Part shown: positions 15,845 to 25,031 of the stretch, piece by piece
Layout of the letters: the number at the start of each line of letters is the position of its first letter
How positions within the stretch are numbered: the stretch's first letter is position 1
Source of the DNA: Clostridium bornimense
Lineage (GTDB): Bacteria; Bacillota; Clostridia; Clostridiales; Clostridiaceae
Reading direction: 5' to 3'
DNA: 64,000 nt
Assembly: GCF_000577895.1 (NCBI RefSeq)
Contig: NZ_HG917869.1
Coordinates: 496,001 to 560,000 of the forward strand
Program-made: the position numbers and the translations under genes
Notes under the pieces: generated by a model
What the model saw: the letters and a program-made list of their open reading frames with translations, nothing else
What the model was told of the DNA's origin: nothing
The model's database searches: none

Positions 15845-16387
15845 TTATACTCTTCTTATTAATTGGCATAAATCAGTATAATGATCTATCTCCTTATTAT
15901 TTTTTACTATAAAGGTAATAATTTTTCTTAAATCCTCTTCCAAAAACCATATCCTAGGAAGAAAAACCACATTTTTTCTCTTCCTATCCTTTTTATCCTT
16001 TAAGACAATTTGAATATAAGTAAAAGGATTTTTGTACATTGATTTATCTTTAATTTCTTTGATGTCAGAAATTTTTATTATCTTTCTTCTAAAAACTTTA
16101 CTTATCTTAACTTCTTCACTATTATATTCTATAAAAATATTGTTTGAGAATATCATATAAATTGCTCTGATACAATATACAAAGGCCAGTAATGTCAATG
16201 TAATAAGTATAACTAATATAAAGCACTCTTCAAAATCATAGTTTTTTTCCCTTAAAGTAATTACAAAAGATATTGTAGCCATACTCCAAAAAATACTACC
16301 TATAATCATCATTATTGTATATGAATTTATTTTTCTTGGGTAAATTATCTTATTGTTACTCATTAACTCATCACATCTCTTCTTCAT
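15845..16387 (-). CDS. Two-helix membrane protein with a PH-like C-terminal domain
   Basis: A 180-residue protein. Two membrane helices (about 24-45 and 55-80) form a hairpin. After them come strands FIEYNSEEVKISKVFRRKII, ISDIKEIKD and FTYIQIVLKDKKDRKRKNVV, then a helix, which is the usual order of bacterial PH-like (bPH) domains. Both ends would be cytoplasmic. The first ATG is preferred since AGGAG is 10 bases upstream. No partner or function is evident. A terminator (16431-16475) lies between it and the gene upstream, so it has its own promoter or is read through weakly. Confidence 0.55.
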   Translation of the reverse strand: MKKRCDELMSNNKIIYPRKINSYTIMMIIGSIFWSMATISFVITLREKNYDFEECFILVILITLTLLAFVYCIRAIYMIFSNNIFIEYNSEEVKISKVFRRKIIKISDIKEIKDKSMYKNPFTYIQIVLKDKKDRKRKNVVFLPRIWFLEEDLRKIITFIVKNNKEIDHYTDLCQLIRRV

Positions 16388-16430
16388 AACTAAATCTCTC
16401 CTAATACAAACCCATTTGTTATCTTATTAC

Positions 16431-16475
16431 AAAAGATACACTATAAGTTATTTTAACTCACAGTGTATCTTTTTA
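16431..16475. terminator. Bidirectional terminator
   Basis: AAAAGATACACT with an extended arm and its complement AGTGTATCTTTT, each flanked by A or T runs. It sits directly after the stop of the gene at 16476-16736 on the minus strand. Confidence 0.8.
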
Positions 16476-16736
16476 CTACTTCTTATAAATTATCTTCCTA
16501 ATAGTTTCCACAGATAAATTGAACTCTTCTGCTAACTCCTCTATAGATATACCTACCTTGAACTTTTCACATATTTTCTCATTTCTTTCTTCATAATATC
16601 GTCTAGCGCCAGAACCTTCGCCCCATTTTTGTCTTTCCTTCACTTGTGGAATATAAATTGCTTCCCCTGATGTATATTTTTGTATTTCTCGCAATAGCTT
16701 GTCCGGCAATATCTCTGAAGCATTTCTATATTTCAT
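16476..16736 (-). CDS. CD3324-family helix-turn-helix protein
   Basis: An 86-residue protein. The N-terminal MKYRNASEILPDKLLREIQKY and YTSGEAIYIP match the small clostridial CD3324 family as I remember it. The C-terminus is a helix-turn-helix: ISIEELAEEFNLSVETIRKI (residues 63-82). Family members are probable small DNA-binding proteins with no known target. It follows the 347-residue gene upstream by 28 bases and is probably cotranscribed. The terminator at 16431-16475 closes the unit. Confidence 0.7.
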   Translation of the reverse strand: MKYRNASEILPDKLLREIQKYTSGEAIYIPQVKERQKWGEGSGARRYYEERNEKICEKFKVGISIEELAEEFNLSVETIRKIIYKK

Positions 16737-16764
16737 AAATATCCCATCCTATATAAAAAAAGTT

Positions 16765-17808
16765 TTATTGTTGTTCTCTTAAAAATTCATCAAAGGTACT
16801 ATATTTTCTTAATTGAACATTATGATTCTTTATCTCAGAGACAATATATTCTTCTATCTCTTTACTACATTTAGCAAAATTACTTAAATCATTATCATCA
16901 AAAGCTCCTAATAGATTCATTGGTTTAAGTCCTGCTTCTTCAGACAAAATATCAAACTCTATTTGTAAATAGCATCCCCATGAAAAAGCCTGCTCAATAT
17001 TATTATTTTCACAAGCATATTCAATACGTCTAAAAGTATATCTACTTTCTTCATACCACCCTGCAAGTTCATCAAAGTTATAACTTTTTAATACTCTTTC
17101 TACCTTAAATTCATCAAAGAAATCCCTTGTTTCTTCTAGTATGTCGTGAGTTATTTGTAATATCTTTTCAATTTCTTTAGTCTCCATTATCTTTTCATAG
17201 TTTTCTATAAAATTTCTTGGCACCTTTTTTAGTTCTTTGATTTGACTAAGTCTTTCTCCATAACCATAGTCATTTTTCATATAAGTTCCATTAATTATTA
17301 CTATAGCCTCACATAAATACTCAATAATTCCTCCTGCTGCTTTTCTTACACTACAAAGTGATTTTTCAAACATCATAGTCTTATAAATATCCATTGCAAA
17401 ATTTATTTTTTCTAATGACTTTTTATAAGCATATTCTTTGTTTTTTAGATTATTGTATAAAGTCTTTCTTAGTATTTCAAAACGTTCTCTATCTGCCTCA
17501 TTTCTAGCATATAAAATTTCGCTATCTGCTAAACAGAAAATTATTCCTTCATTTAATGCTGCTAATCCTTCTACCCTCTCCCAAGACATAGGAAATAAGT
17601 CATAGCCCATATCATCAATTATAAATGTTCTTGCAAGACCATAACCTCTATCTGTTGCTGGAATAAAAAAGTCAAAAGCCATTTCTTCCCCGTCACTTGG
17701 TATCTTACATGCACCTTTTCTTCCTAATAATAAACTAACATCATTTTTATATTCATTTTCTATTTTCTTAATAGCCCAGTTAATTAAATCTTTATCTATA
17801 TTTTTCAT
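16765..17808 (-). CDS. Uncharacterised protein, possibly nucleotidyltransferase-like
   Basis: A 347-residue soluble protein that I do not firmly recognise. The N-terminal 110 residues contain GRKGACKIPSDGEEMAFDFF, FIPATDRGYGLARTFIIDD and ALNEGIIFCLADSEILYAR, which could be a nucleotidyltransferase fold with G-x-G and acidic residues. The rest is helical (YKKSLEKINFAMDIYKTMMF, SVRKAAGGIIEYLCEAIVII), like a HEPN or KNTase-C bundle. If so it would resemble single-chain aminoglycoside-nucleotidyltransferase-like proteins, but catalytic residues cannot be assigned with confidence. It is followed by the CD3324-type gene and is separated from the biosynthetic operon by a terminator. Confidence 0.5.
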   Translation of the reverse strand: MKNIDKDLINWAIKKIENEYKNDVSLLLGRKGACKIPSDGEEMAFDFFIPATDRGYGLARTFIIDDMGYDLFPMSWERVEGLAALNEGIIFCLADSEILYARNEADRERFEILRKTLYNNLKNKEYAYKKSLEKINFAMDIYKTMMFEKSLCSVRKAAGGIIEYLCEAIVIINGTYMKNDYGYGERLSQIKELKKVPRNFIENYEKIMETKEIEKILQITHDILEETRDFFDEFKVERVLKSYNFDELAGWYEESRYTFRRIEYACENNNIEQAFSWGCYLQIEFDILSEEAGLKPMNLLGAFDDNDLSNFAKCSKEIEEYIVSEIKNHNVQLRKYSTFDEFLREQQ

Positions 17809-17870
17809 AAATTCTACCTCACCTATTTATTTCTAGAATAACAGCTGCTTTCTATATCTTAATTTTATAG

Positions 17871-17903
17871 AAAAAAAAGACAGCTCACAATGCCGTCTTT
17901 TTT
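17871..17903. terminator. Terminator at the end of the biosynthetic operon
   Basis: AGACAGC / GCCGTCT (one mismatch) flanked by A8 and T8 runs, 22 bases after the last stop of the nine-gene operon on the minus strand. Confidence 0.8.
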
Positions 17904-17924
17904 TCTAATATATTTTATACCTTT

Positions 17925-19187
17925 TTAATAATCTATATAGTTATTAAGTAACTCAGTAAATTCTACTGATCCTTTATAGTTTAAGTGCCCAGAATCATAA
18001 TAATAATCTCTATTAGCATAAAGTTCCTTATAATCTTTAAAATCTAACACAGTAAACTTAAAATTTTCTCTGAAAATCTCTAAAGTTCTATAAAAACTTT
18101 CCTTCCAAAATTTCTCTTGCTTTTGCAAGTATAATTCCCTTTCATTATATTCTGGTATTAGCACAAGATATATTTTTATATTCTCATTAATTTCATTTAA
18201 TAATTTAAGTATCTCTCTAAATACTGTTCTATTTTCAGCTAACGTTTTACTAAATTGAAATGTTTGTAAACTACTTGGAGTTTCAGTTCTTTTTAATTCT
18301 TCTATTTCTTCATCACTGATTATCTTTTCTCTATCTTTTCTTAACGGAAAGTCAACACAATAATCTTTATATATGTTTATATCTTTATAATCAAAAGTAA
18401 CATCCATTGTATTTCTATCGAATAATTTATTAAAAATCTCTAATTGATACATCTTATCTTTATCCTGCAAAGATATCTTTTGGTTTTTTTCATACATTTC
18501 TTGTCTCTTATCTAACTCTTCCTGAATTGTTCCTGTAAAGTTCTTATTATTATCAAAATTATGCTTTTCATCTTCTCTATAACCACTGTTCTCATAGTAC
18601 AATACTGCATTATTAGTCATCGAAATATCATAATTAAAATAAGTATATGTATACATATCAATAATAGCATATTTAATATTTTTAGCTTTTTCAGGATATT
18701 CATAAACTAGAGTTTTTAATTGTTTCAAATTATAGTATAAATCTTGCATTGGCATTGCTAAATTACAAAACTTCTTATCTAGATATTTGGGATTAATATC
18801 AATAGCACCATGACTTATTCCTAAAATTATACCTTCAATATCATTTCCCATATTCGATAATATTCTATGACTTCTCTTTAATGGTAAATCTAATAAAAAT
18901 GTACATTGCTCCTTATAAACTGAAAAGAACTTCAATATTTTATTCTTTTCTATTCCAGCTTTTATTAATTTATTATTTATTTCTTCTACTCTATTCTCGC
19001 TCAATGATGAAATAATAATATAATCAAAATCAGTATCTTTAATTTCATCTAATTTAATTAAGTTTTTATCACTATAAACACCTAATCTATAAAAATCATC
19101 ACAATATCCTACTATCTCACAATTACCTCTTAAATTTCTTTCAATAACTTTTCTACTACGATCCAAACCATATATTATAACTTTCAT
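17925..19187 (-). CDS. SGNH-like protein with N-terminal nucleotide-sugar-type Rossmann segment
   Basis: A 420-residue protein, last gene of the biosynthetic operon. Residues 1-85 (MKVIIYGLDRSRKVIERNLR, EIVGYCDD, FDYIIISSL) look like the Rossmann-type N-terminal domain found on PglD- or CapD-like sugar enzymes. Residues about 110-400 resemble DltD/AlgX-type SGNH proteins: GIILGISHGAIDI could give the serine-containing block, and YYYDSGHLNYKGSVEFTELL at the C-terminus gives the D-x2-H pair. Such proteins move or remove acyl groups on sugars. No signal peptide or membrane helix, so a cytoplasmic role in modifying the glycosylated product is likely. The gene overlaps the one before by four bases. 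Confidence 0.55.
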   Translation of the reverse strand: MKVIIYGLDRSRKVIERNLRGNCEIVGYCDDFYRLGVYSDKNLIKLDEIKDTDFDYIIISSLSENRVEEINNKLIKAGIEKNKILKFFSVYKEQCTFLLDLPLKRSHRILSNMGNDIEGIILGISHGAIDINPKYLDKKFCNLAMPMQDLYYNLKQLKTLVYEYPEKAKNIKYAIIDMYTYTYFNYDISMTNNAVLYYENSGYREDEKHNFDNNKNFTGTIQEELDKRQEMYEKNQKISLQDKDKMYQLEIFNKLFDRNTMDVTFDYKDINIYKDYCVDFPLRKDREKIISDEEIEELKRTETPSSLQTFQFSKTLAENRTVFREILKLLNEINENIKIYLVLIPEYNERELYLQKQEKFWKESFYRTLEIFRENFKFTVLDFKDYKELYANRDYYYDSGHLNYKGSVEFTELLNNYIDY

Positions 19188-20182
19188 ATTTTTTCCCCTT
19201 TATTCACCTTATCATATGCCTTCATATAAATGTTCTCACTTGTAGTAACTATACCTTTCATAGTTTCATAAGATGTAGTTTCTATCTCGCCTTTTAATAC
19301 TCTAACAAAATTAATTAATTGATTTTCATAAAAATTCTCTGGTGGAAGTTCAATTTTCTCTTCTCCATCCTTTGAAAAAATTTCTATGCTAAATTTTCTT
19401 TTTCCAACGTTACAAGCAAAAAAGTTTGGAACTATTATTTTTCCATTTTCAAAAATTAATATATGATTAGCTTGATATTCTTTTTCAAAAGAAGCTAAAA
19501 GTTTTGACTTAGTACCGTTTTGAAATTTTACATTTGCTATAAATGTAGAATCTATTCCATTTGGTCCATTAAACTCTGATTCACCATCATAAGAAACAAT
19601 TTTTTCTATACCCAATATCTCATCCAAAAATTGTAACCAATATATTGAAACATCAAAAAAACATCCACCACCGTACTCTAAGTGAGCTCTATAATTTTTA
19701 TTTAAATCATAACTAGGTATAAATGTTATATTAGTTTCAATCTCTAAAATCTTTCCTAATTTTTCTTCTCTTATAAAATCACTAATATATTTTTCCCAAG
19801 GATGATTACGTATCATCACCGCTTCCATAAGTTTAACATTATTATTTTTACAAACCTCTATAATTTCATTAATTTCCGATGTTTTTGTACAAACTGGTTT
19901 CTCTACTATTATATCTTTTTTATGCTCTGCTGCCTTTATAATAAATTCTCTGTGCAAATGATTAGGCAAACATATATAAACAGCATCAATATTTTCATCT
20001 AAAAACATGTCATCATAATTTTCATAAACATTTGGTATTTTAAACTTTTTTCCATATTCTTTTGCTTTCTCATATTTTCTAGAGGCTATTCCATAAATAC
20101 ATAAATCACTAATTTTTCTTGATGGCCAAATCATTGAAAGATATACTAGGTTAGAACATCCAACTATTCCTAAATTAATCAT
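19184..20182 (-). CDS. Gfo/Idh/MocA-family oxidoreductase
   Basis: A 332-residue NAD(P)-dependent dehydrogenase. It begins MINLGIVGCSNL (nucleotide-binding G-x-G-x2), followed by SRKYEKAKEYGKKFKIPNVY, AVYICLPNHLHREFI and the catalytic-lysine motif EKPVCTK, then the C-terminal sheet domain with GGGCFFDVSIYWLQFLDE. It would oxidise or reduce a sugar or cyclitol hydroxyl. I place the start at ATG 20182, since AGGGG is in position, and not at an upstream start that would overlap the radical SAM gene. In this operon it most likely shapes a sugar for one of the two glycosyltransferases. Substrate unknown. Confidence 0.85.
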   Translation of the reverse strand: MINLGIVGCSNLVYLSMIWPSRKISDLCIYGIASRKYEKAKEYGKKFKIPNVYENYDDMFLDENIDAVYICLPNHLHREFIIKAAEHKKDIIVEKPVCTKTSEINEIIEVCKNNNVKLMEAVMIRNHPWEKYISDFIREEKLGKILEIETNITFIPSYDLNKNYRAHLEYGGGCFFDVSIYWLQFLDEILGIEKIVSYDGESEFNGPNGIDSTFIANVKFQNGTKSKLLASFEKEYQANHILIFENGKIIVPNFFACNVGKRKFSIEIFSKDGEEKIELPPENFYENQLINFVRVLKGEIETTSYETMKGIVTTSENIYMKAYDKVNKGEKI

Positions 20183-20198
20183 CCTTAAATCCCCTACT

Positions 20199-21371
20199 TT
20201 ACTTACCATGTAGATATAATAATATGCATTTTGAACATATAGGCATAAGTCCACAGCCTATTTTTTCTCTACATTTTGTTATCGTATCATTATGCCATAT
20301 TTCTTTTACTGTACCTTCATTTATGTTACCAACCTTAAATTCTGGAAACATCTTGCACATTACTACATTTCCGTTAGCTTCTATATTCATTCTATTAGAC
20401 ATAGCAAGACATGTTGTCCTATTTTGAGCCGGAAGTTCTTCTCCCATTGCAAATGGTCTTATCTCATCGGGCTCAACTGCCGGTTGTATCCTTATTCTTA
20501 TTTTCCAAACCCTATTATTAATTTTCTCTAACTCTTTCTCCAAAGTATCTATAAGATCACTATTTAAACTATATGTATAGGAATGCCAACTAGCCGTACC
20601 TTTCTCATCTAATGTATTGAGCCAAGCAAAGTTCTCTTTAAAATATATATCCATTTTATCTGCTGTTTCCTCTGGTATATACCATGGAAAACAGAAATAA
20701 ACTGTGTTTACACCAATTTCTTCGAAATACTCCATAAAGTCATATAGTTTATCTACCATTTCATCAGTAATAACACAATTTACAGATATTTCTCCTTTAT
20801 ATATCCCTTTCTTCTTAAGATCCACTAACATCTTTATGTTTTCTATAACCTTATTAAATGTACCTTTTCCTCTCACATTATCATTTTCCACTTGGAAACC
20901 ATCAAGGCTTATTAATAAAGCTAAAGTATCAGAAATCTTTAATATAGAATCTAACTTTTTATCAATCATTGTCCCATTAGTACATAATACTGTCCATCTT
21001 TTATCTTTTGATAAAATATCTACGAACTTGTCCCAATTACTATAGCAAAAAGGCTCTCCACCCCAGATATACATGTTTGATTTTCTTTCTTTTGTTTCAT
21101 CGAAAATTCTTTGTAATACATCTATATCTATTTCACTTAACTGCTCTTCTTTATCTAGTTTTGTACAGAATCCATCTTCACTCCACTCAAAACAATGTTT
21201 ACATCTTAAATTACACTTATATGTTAATTGTATTCCAACTTCATCTGGCACTTCTGTAGCATACTTAGTATTCATATGTCTTTCTTTATCTGTAACAGAC
21301 ATATTTCTTATAGTTCTTTTTAACCTATTAAAACTCTCTTCATCAAACTTAATTTTAGTTTTTGGTTGCAT
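20199..21371 (-). CDS. Radical SAM protein with SPASM-type C-terminus
   Basis: A 390-residue radical SAM enzyme. The core motif CNLRCKHC (CxxxCxxC) near residue 55 holds the SAM-binding [4Fe-4S] cluster, followed by MYIWGGEPF, which contains the GGE motif. At the C-terminus cysteines in NRTTCLAMS, GNVVMCKMFPEF, CREKIGCGLMPICSKC fit a SPASM domain with auxiliary clusters. SPASM enzymes often modify peptides or carrier-bound substrates. No precursor-peptide gene was found nearby, so the carrier protein of this operon is a more likely partner. It follows the glycosyltransferase gene by 15 bases. Some SPASM proteins act on free metabolites, and that remains possible. Confidence 0.85.
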   Translation of the reverse strand: MQPKTKIKFDEESFNRLKRTIRNMSVTDKERHMNTKYATEVPDEVGIQLTYKCNLRCKHCFEWSEDGFCTKLDKEEQLSEIDIDVLQRIFDETKERKSNMYIWGGEPFCYSNWDKFVDILSKDKRWTVLCTNGTMIDKKLDSILKISDTLALLISLDGFQVENDNVRGKGTFNKVIENIKMLVDLKKKGIYKGEISVNCVITDEMVDKLYDFMEYFEEIGVNTVYFCFPWYIPEETADKMDIYFKENFAWLNTLDEKGTASWHSYTYSLNSDLIDTLEKELEKINNRVWKIRIRIQPAVEPDEIRPFAMGEELPAQNRTTCLAMSNRMNIEANGNVVMCKMFPEFKVGNINEGTVKEIWHNDTITKCREKIGCGLMPICSKCILLYLHGK

Positions 21372-21386
21372 AAGTATCCCACCCTT

Positions 21387-22469
21387 TTACTTTAAATTTT
21401 TATATAATTCATCAGAATACCGATTTCTTTTTCCTCTTGCCTTACGCAAGTTATTATATAGTTCTTCCAGTATTTCCATCTTATAATTTATCTTTTTAAA
21501 TTCTTCATAACTTATTCCAAAACCAAGTTCACTCCATAAATCTGCATTTTTTTGTTCATGTTCTCCAAATGGTTCTAATGTAATTATTGGAGTTGCAGCA
21601 GAAAGTGAATCAACTAAAGTAGAACCACCGGGCTTACTTATTACAGCTTTCACGTTTCTAGTAATATCATAAAGTCCTGGATATTCTTCTTTAAATTTAA
21701 ACTTCGGTTTTTCATTGTATTTTACTTCAGCAAATGGTGGAAATTGATATAAGCCATTAGAACTCTTCATCCAAGGAGACCATCTTTCATCAAGAGCGTA
21801 GTATTTGTTATTACTATCTTCCTGTATTTCAGCTACACTATAAGCTACAATACCTAAAGGTATTCCATGTTCTATAAGCTCAGGTATTTTACTTTGATAT
21901 GTACCCATTCCCCATCCACCACCATGGATCAAAAGTCTATTCTCTCTTTCTGAAAAAGGAATAGGATCATCTTCACTGACAACTATATCTTGAATAAGCC
22001 TCTTTTCATCATAACTAAAAAGATATTCACTTGTACAATACTCTGGATTTATATTCACCTTTTTCCATGATGGAGACATATTACTGTCTATATGAAGACA
22101 ATGACACTTTACCTTTATATCAGGAAACTTTTCTATATATTTCTCAATAACTGAAAGCCAAAAACCTGACACTACAACAAATTCTTTTATGTTATTTTTT
22201 CTCCAATAATTAAGTAGTTGATTTAACTCTTCTTCTCCTACTGAATCCATTATATCTCCTGCTATTTTTTGCCCCATCTTTGCTACTTTAAAGCTCTTAT
22301 GAAATGCTTCTTTATTCTTATTAATTTTATTCTTCTTATTTTCTACTATAAGATTTTCAATAACAAAGACTTCAGAAGATACTCCTTTTTTATTAAGATC
22401 TCTATTAACCAATAAACCTGGTATGTAAACCCCTAAGGCTACTCCGGAACACAATATACCAACCTTCAT
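21387..22469 (-). CDS. GT-B glycosyltransferase (MurG/UDP-glycosyltransferase-like)
   Basis: A 360-residue GT-B-type protein. The N-terminus MKVGILCSGVALGVYIPGLL has the glycine-rich loop, and the C-terminal half carries RLLIHGGGWGMGTY and the donor-binding stretch AVISKPGGSTLVDSLSAATP, followed by IITLEPFGEHEQKNADLW. That P-G-G-S/T ... E-H-E/Q-x-N pattern is the nucleotide-sugar site of UDP-glycosyltransferases and MurG-like enzymes. It lacks a signal peptide and should act on the cytoplasmic side. Spacing of 30 and 15 bases to its neighbours puts it within the operon. Donor and acceptor sugars are unknown. Confidence 0.8.
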   Translation of the reverse strand: MKVGILCSGVALGVYIPGLLVNRDLNKKGVSSEVFVIENLIVENKKNKINKNKEAFHKSFKVAKMGQKIAGDIMDSVGEEELNQLLNYWRKNNIKEFVVVSGFWLSVIEKYIEKFPDIKVKCHCLHIDSNMSPSWKKVNINPEYCTSEYLFSYDEKRLIQDIVVSEDDPIPFSERENRLLIHGGGWGMGTYQSKIPELIEHGIPLGIVAYSVAEIQEDSNNKYYALDERWSPWMKSSNGLYQFPPFAEVKYNEKPKFKFKEEYPGLYDITRNVKAVISKPGGSTLVDSLSAATPIITLEPFGEHEQKNADLWSELGFGISYEEFKKINYKMEILEELYNNLRKARGKRNRYSDELYKNLK

Positions 22470-22499
22470 AAATGCAGATCCTTTCTATTAATATTTTTA

Positions 22500-23825
22500 C
22501 TAATTATACACATTTATTGATAGTCTTCTAAAAATACTTCTAAGTTCATTTTCAATATTGGCTACTTCGCTAATACTTTTAGTGGCTATTGATAAATAAA
22601 AACGACCTTTATATAACTTTTCATCATTATACTCTTTATCAATATCTCTATTTATAAACATAGTATTAGCTGACATTGGAATAATTCCTGATTCTCTATA
22701 TGGATAAAAAATTAATCCTTCTTCATCTAAATATTTAAAAATTTCACTAAAATTTATTTTCCCCTTATATCCAATTTTAAAGAAACATAAATGACTCTTT
22801 AAACCAAATTGTTCTAGATATTCATCCATAGCATTATTTATAAATCCCATAGATTTTCTTCCGTTAATCTCGATAATAGGAACTATGTCTCCATTCTTAA
22901 GAATCATAGAATCTACACAAACATCTCCAAAATATCCATCATTATACAATGCTTTGCCTACATCTTTCATCATATCGATGTAACCTTGATCTTTAAGCCA
23001 ATTAATAAATTTTTCATCAGCTCTATAAGAACCACCATAATTAAATTTGAAGTTTAACATTTTCTGAACACTTACTAATGAAAAGTTACCATTTTCATCT
23101 ATAGTAAATTGACAAGAAAAATCTTCTTCCTTCTCTAAAAAAGGTTCCATTATTAAACTTGTTTTTAGTCCTTTTTTCTCCTGAACTTCAATAAACTTTA
23201 TAACCCTATTTAATATAACTTCAGAATTTACAAATAAATTTCCTTTTCCAGATACACCATAAGGCTCTTTTATAACTACACCATTACCTTTGTTAATAAT
23301 TTTGAACTGCTCTAATATTTCATTAGAATTGGTTATAATAACACCTTCATAATTTGCCTTTAACTTTTTGTTTAGTTCGTATGAATACACTTTAGAATTA
23401 ATTTTTTTTATAATATCACAATTAATATCTTTACACTTTATATTTAATAACTCCGCTGCTTTATCATAACTAGGTATAATAGAATAACTAGATAAAACTG
23501 TATCTTTATCTATATACTCACTTATTTCATTCAAGGCTTCTTTATTTGTGCATATTTCTTGGAAAATATTCTTGTCACCTTCAATATGTATATTATCACT
23601 ACAACTAAATTGAAATCCTATACTATTTAAGTAATCTTTTAGATGATTATTAAACTTAAATCTAGTTATTAATAAATCACCATTATCTAAAAATGGAAAC
23701 ATAAGCTCGTCCATACATAGAATAATGTTATTAGAGGTGCTATCATTTATTGATGGAAGCTTAGTATAACCTTCTATCTCCCAATATTTCTCTGAATTAA
23801 ATTCAGCTGCTACAACATGATTCAT
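22500..23825 (-). CDS. ATP-grasp ligase
   Basis: A 441-residue protein of the ATP-grasp fold. The ATP-binding glycine loop is VVIKEPYGVSGKGNLFV (about 180-196), then SLIMEPFLEKEEDFSCQF, and the metal-binding end GDIVPIIEINGRKSMGF (with E, N pattern) near residue 315. These enzymes join a carboxylate, activated as acyl-phosphate, to an amine or thiol. It lies next to the carrier-protein gene, so it could load or extend an acyl group on the carrier, or add an amino acid to the product. Length is larger than a minimal ATP-grasp, with an N-terminal 130-residue region not recognised. Substrate unknown. Confidence 0.8.
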   Translation of the reverse strand: MNHVVAAEFNSEKYWEIEGYTKLPSINDSTSNNIILCMDELMFPFLDNGDLLITRFKFNNHLKDYLNSIGFQFSCSDNIHIEGDKNIFQEICTNKEALNEISEYIDKDTVLSSYSIIPSYDKAAELLNIKCKDINCDIIKKINSKVYSYELNKKLKANYEGVIITNSNEILEQFKIINKGNGVVIKEPYGVSGKGNLFVNSEVILNRVIKFIEVQEKKGLKTSLIMEPFLEKEEDFSCQFTIDENGNFSLVSVQKMLNFKFNYGGSYRADEKFINWLKDQGYIDMMKDVGKALYNDGYFGDVCVDSMILKNGDIVPIIEINGRKSMGFINNAMDEYLEQFGLKSHLCFFKIGYKGKINFSEIFKYLDEEGLIFYPYRESGIIPMSANTMFINRDIDKEYNDEKLYKGRFYLSIATKSISEVANIENELRSIFRRLSINVYN

Positions 23826-23852
23826 ATCTTATAATACCCTTCAATTAAGATT

Positions 23853-24086
23853 TTATAATGCTTCTAAGAATGTAACGAATGTATTTATACTTGAAAGATT
23901 TGAATATTCCAATCTTTCAAAATTAATTTCTTTTTTAAATTCTTCTTCAATCATTAAAAGAAAATTTATCATTTCTAATGAATCTAATCCAACATCATCA
24001 ATAATGCTTGATTCCCCTGTTAATGTATCTTTTAATTTTTCATCTTCCTTAATATCTGCTAATATTTCAATTATCTTTTTATCCAT
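23853..24086 (-). CDS. Acyl carrier protein
   Basis: A 77-residue carrier protein with the 4'-phosphopantetheine motif GLDSLEMINFL (Ser36 with this start). It is acidic and helical, as expected. ATG at 24086 is chosen over a TTG nine bases upstream because AAGGAG touches that TTG but is 9 bases from the ATG. It stands between the KAS III-like and ATP-grasp genes and not beside fab genes, so it is likely a dedicated carrier for this pathway. It could hold an acyl or aminoacyl intermediate as a thioester. No phosphopantetheinyl transferase lies in the window. Confidence 0.9.
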   Translation of the reverse strand: MDKKIIEILADIKEDEKLKDTLTGESSIIDDVGLDSLEMINFLLMIEEEFKKEINFERLEYSNLSSINTFVTFLEAL

Positions 24087-24107
24087 TTTAAACAACTCCT
24101 TAATATT

Positions 24108-25031
24108 CTAATTATTTTCAAACAAAACAGCTACATATGTTAAATTTGAACCTATAGCCCCTGATGTGATAAGTAAATACTTTTCTCCCAGCCCTATCAA
24201 TTTAGCATCATAAAAATCTTTTAGATTTATAATAGTATCTACATCTCCTATATGACCACATCTTGAAATATTTCTAACAAAGAAATTTTCATAATTAATT
24301 CCTAAATTTTTTGCATCTAATTTTGACAACATCTTATTTAGATTTTGAGGAATTATATATTTTATCTCCTCTAACTTCACGTTATTTTTTCTAAGTAGTT
24401 CTTCTATCGTTGTTTTCATATAAAAAGACGCATTTGTTTTTTGTAGCTCTGTAAGCTTTGACATATCTAATATATTTGTCGTCCTTTTAAAACTTCTAGA
24501 ACAAACATCAATAACTTTAACATCACCTTTTTTTTCCAAAACCATTATTGCTGCTCCATCACCTAATAATGTTACATTTTCAACTCTTTTTTTAACATCA
24601 TAAGCTCTACTAAAAGTTAACATCAGTATTTTCTTACCCCTGTTACTACATATAAGGGCATCAGCTAGCTCCATAGATGATGAAACAGTAGAACACTGCT
24701 GATTTACCGGAATAATTGCTGCTTTATTGATATTATATTTACTTGCTATTTCATGAGGTATAGATTCTGCTTCCCAGAAAACTCTATCAGCTCCATTACA
24801 AATAATATAATCAATATCTGCTACCTCATTACCACTATCTATATATCTTTTCATTAATAAATCTAGCATCTCAAAATTTGATAACTGATACTCTACAGCA
24901 ACATTTTCTAATCCTCCAAAATCTAAAAGAGACTTACTATTTATTTCTTCATTATTAATTTCCGATAATAAATTCTTTGCCTTTTCATAAGATTCTGGTA
25001 AATAGTAATCTAAATAACTAATATTTATCAT
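24108..25031 (-). CDS. 3-oxoacyl-ACP synthase III-like protein with altered active site
   Basis: A 307-residue thiolase-fold protein of the FabH group. The acyl-accepting cysteine is kept (VNQQCSTVSSS, Cys113) along with GDGAAIMVLEKK (158-169) and a final glycine-rich SGAIGSN. The two residues that drive decarboxylative condensation are changed. Where FabH has HQAN, this has Q-N-L-N (Gln229), and where FabH has G-N-x-G/S it has GHIGD (His260). KAS III relatives with such changes often transfer acyl groups to oxygen or sulfur without condensing. It is directly followed by the carrier gene. The alignment is by eye, so the exact residue pairing is uncertain. Confidence 0.75.
   Translation of the reverse strand: MINISYLDYYLPESYEKAKNLLSEINNEEINSKSLLDFGGLENVAVEYQLSNFEMLDLLMKRYIDSGNEVADIDYIICNGADRVFWEAESIPHEIASKYNINKAAIIPVNQQCSTVSSSMELADALICSNRGKKILMLTFSRAYDVKKRVENVTLLGDGAAIMVLEKKGDVKVIDVCSRSFKRTTNILDMSKLTELQKTNASFYMKTTIEELLRKNNVKLEEIKYIIPQNLNKMLSKLDAKNLGINYENFFVRNISRCGHIGDVDTIINLKDFYDAKLIGLGEKYLLITSGAIGSNLTYVAVLFENN

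Noticed and set aside
17183-17808. Toxin-antitoxin (MNT-HEPN) pair in the 16476-17808 unit
   Set aside because: Only one protein could be nucleotidyltransferase-like, catalytic residues are not clear and the partner is a CD3324-type HTH protein, so not supported.
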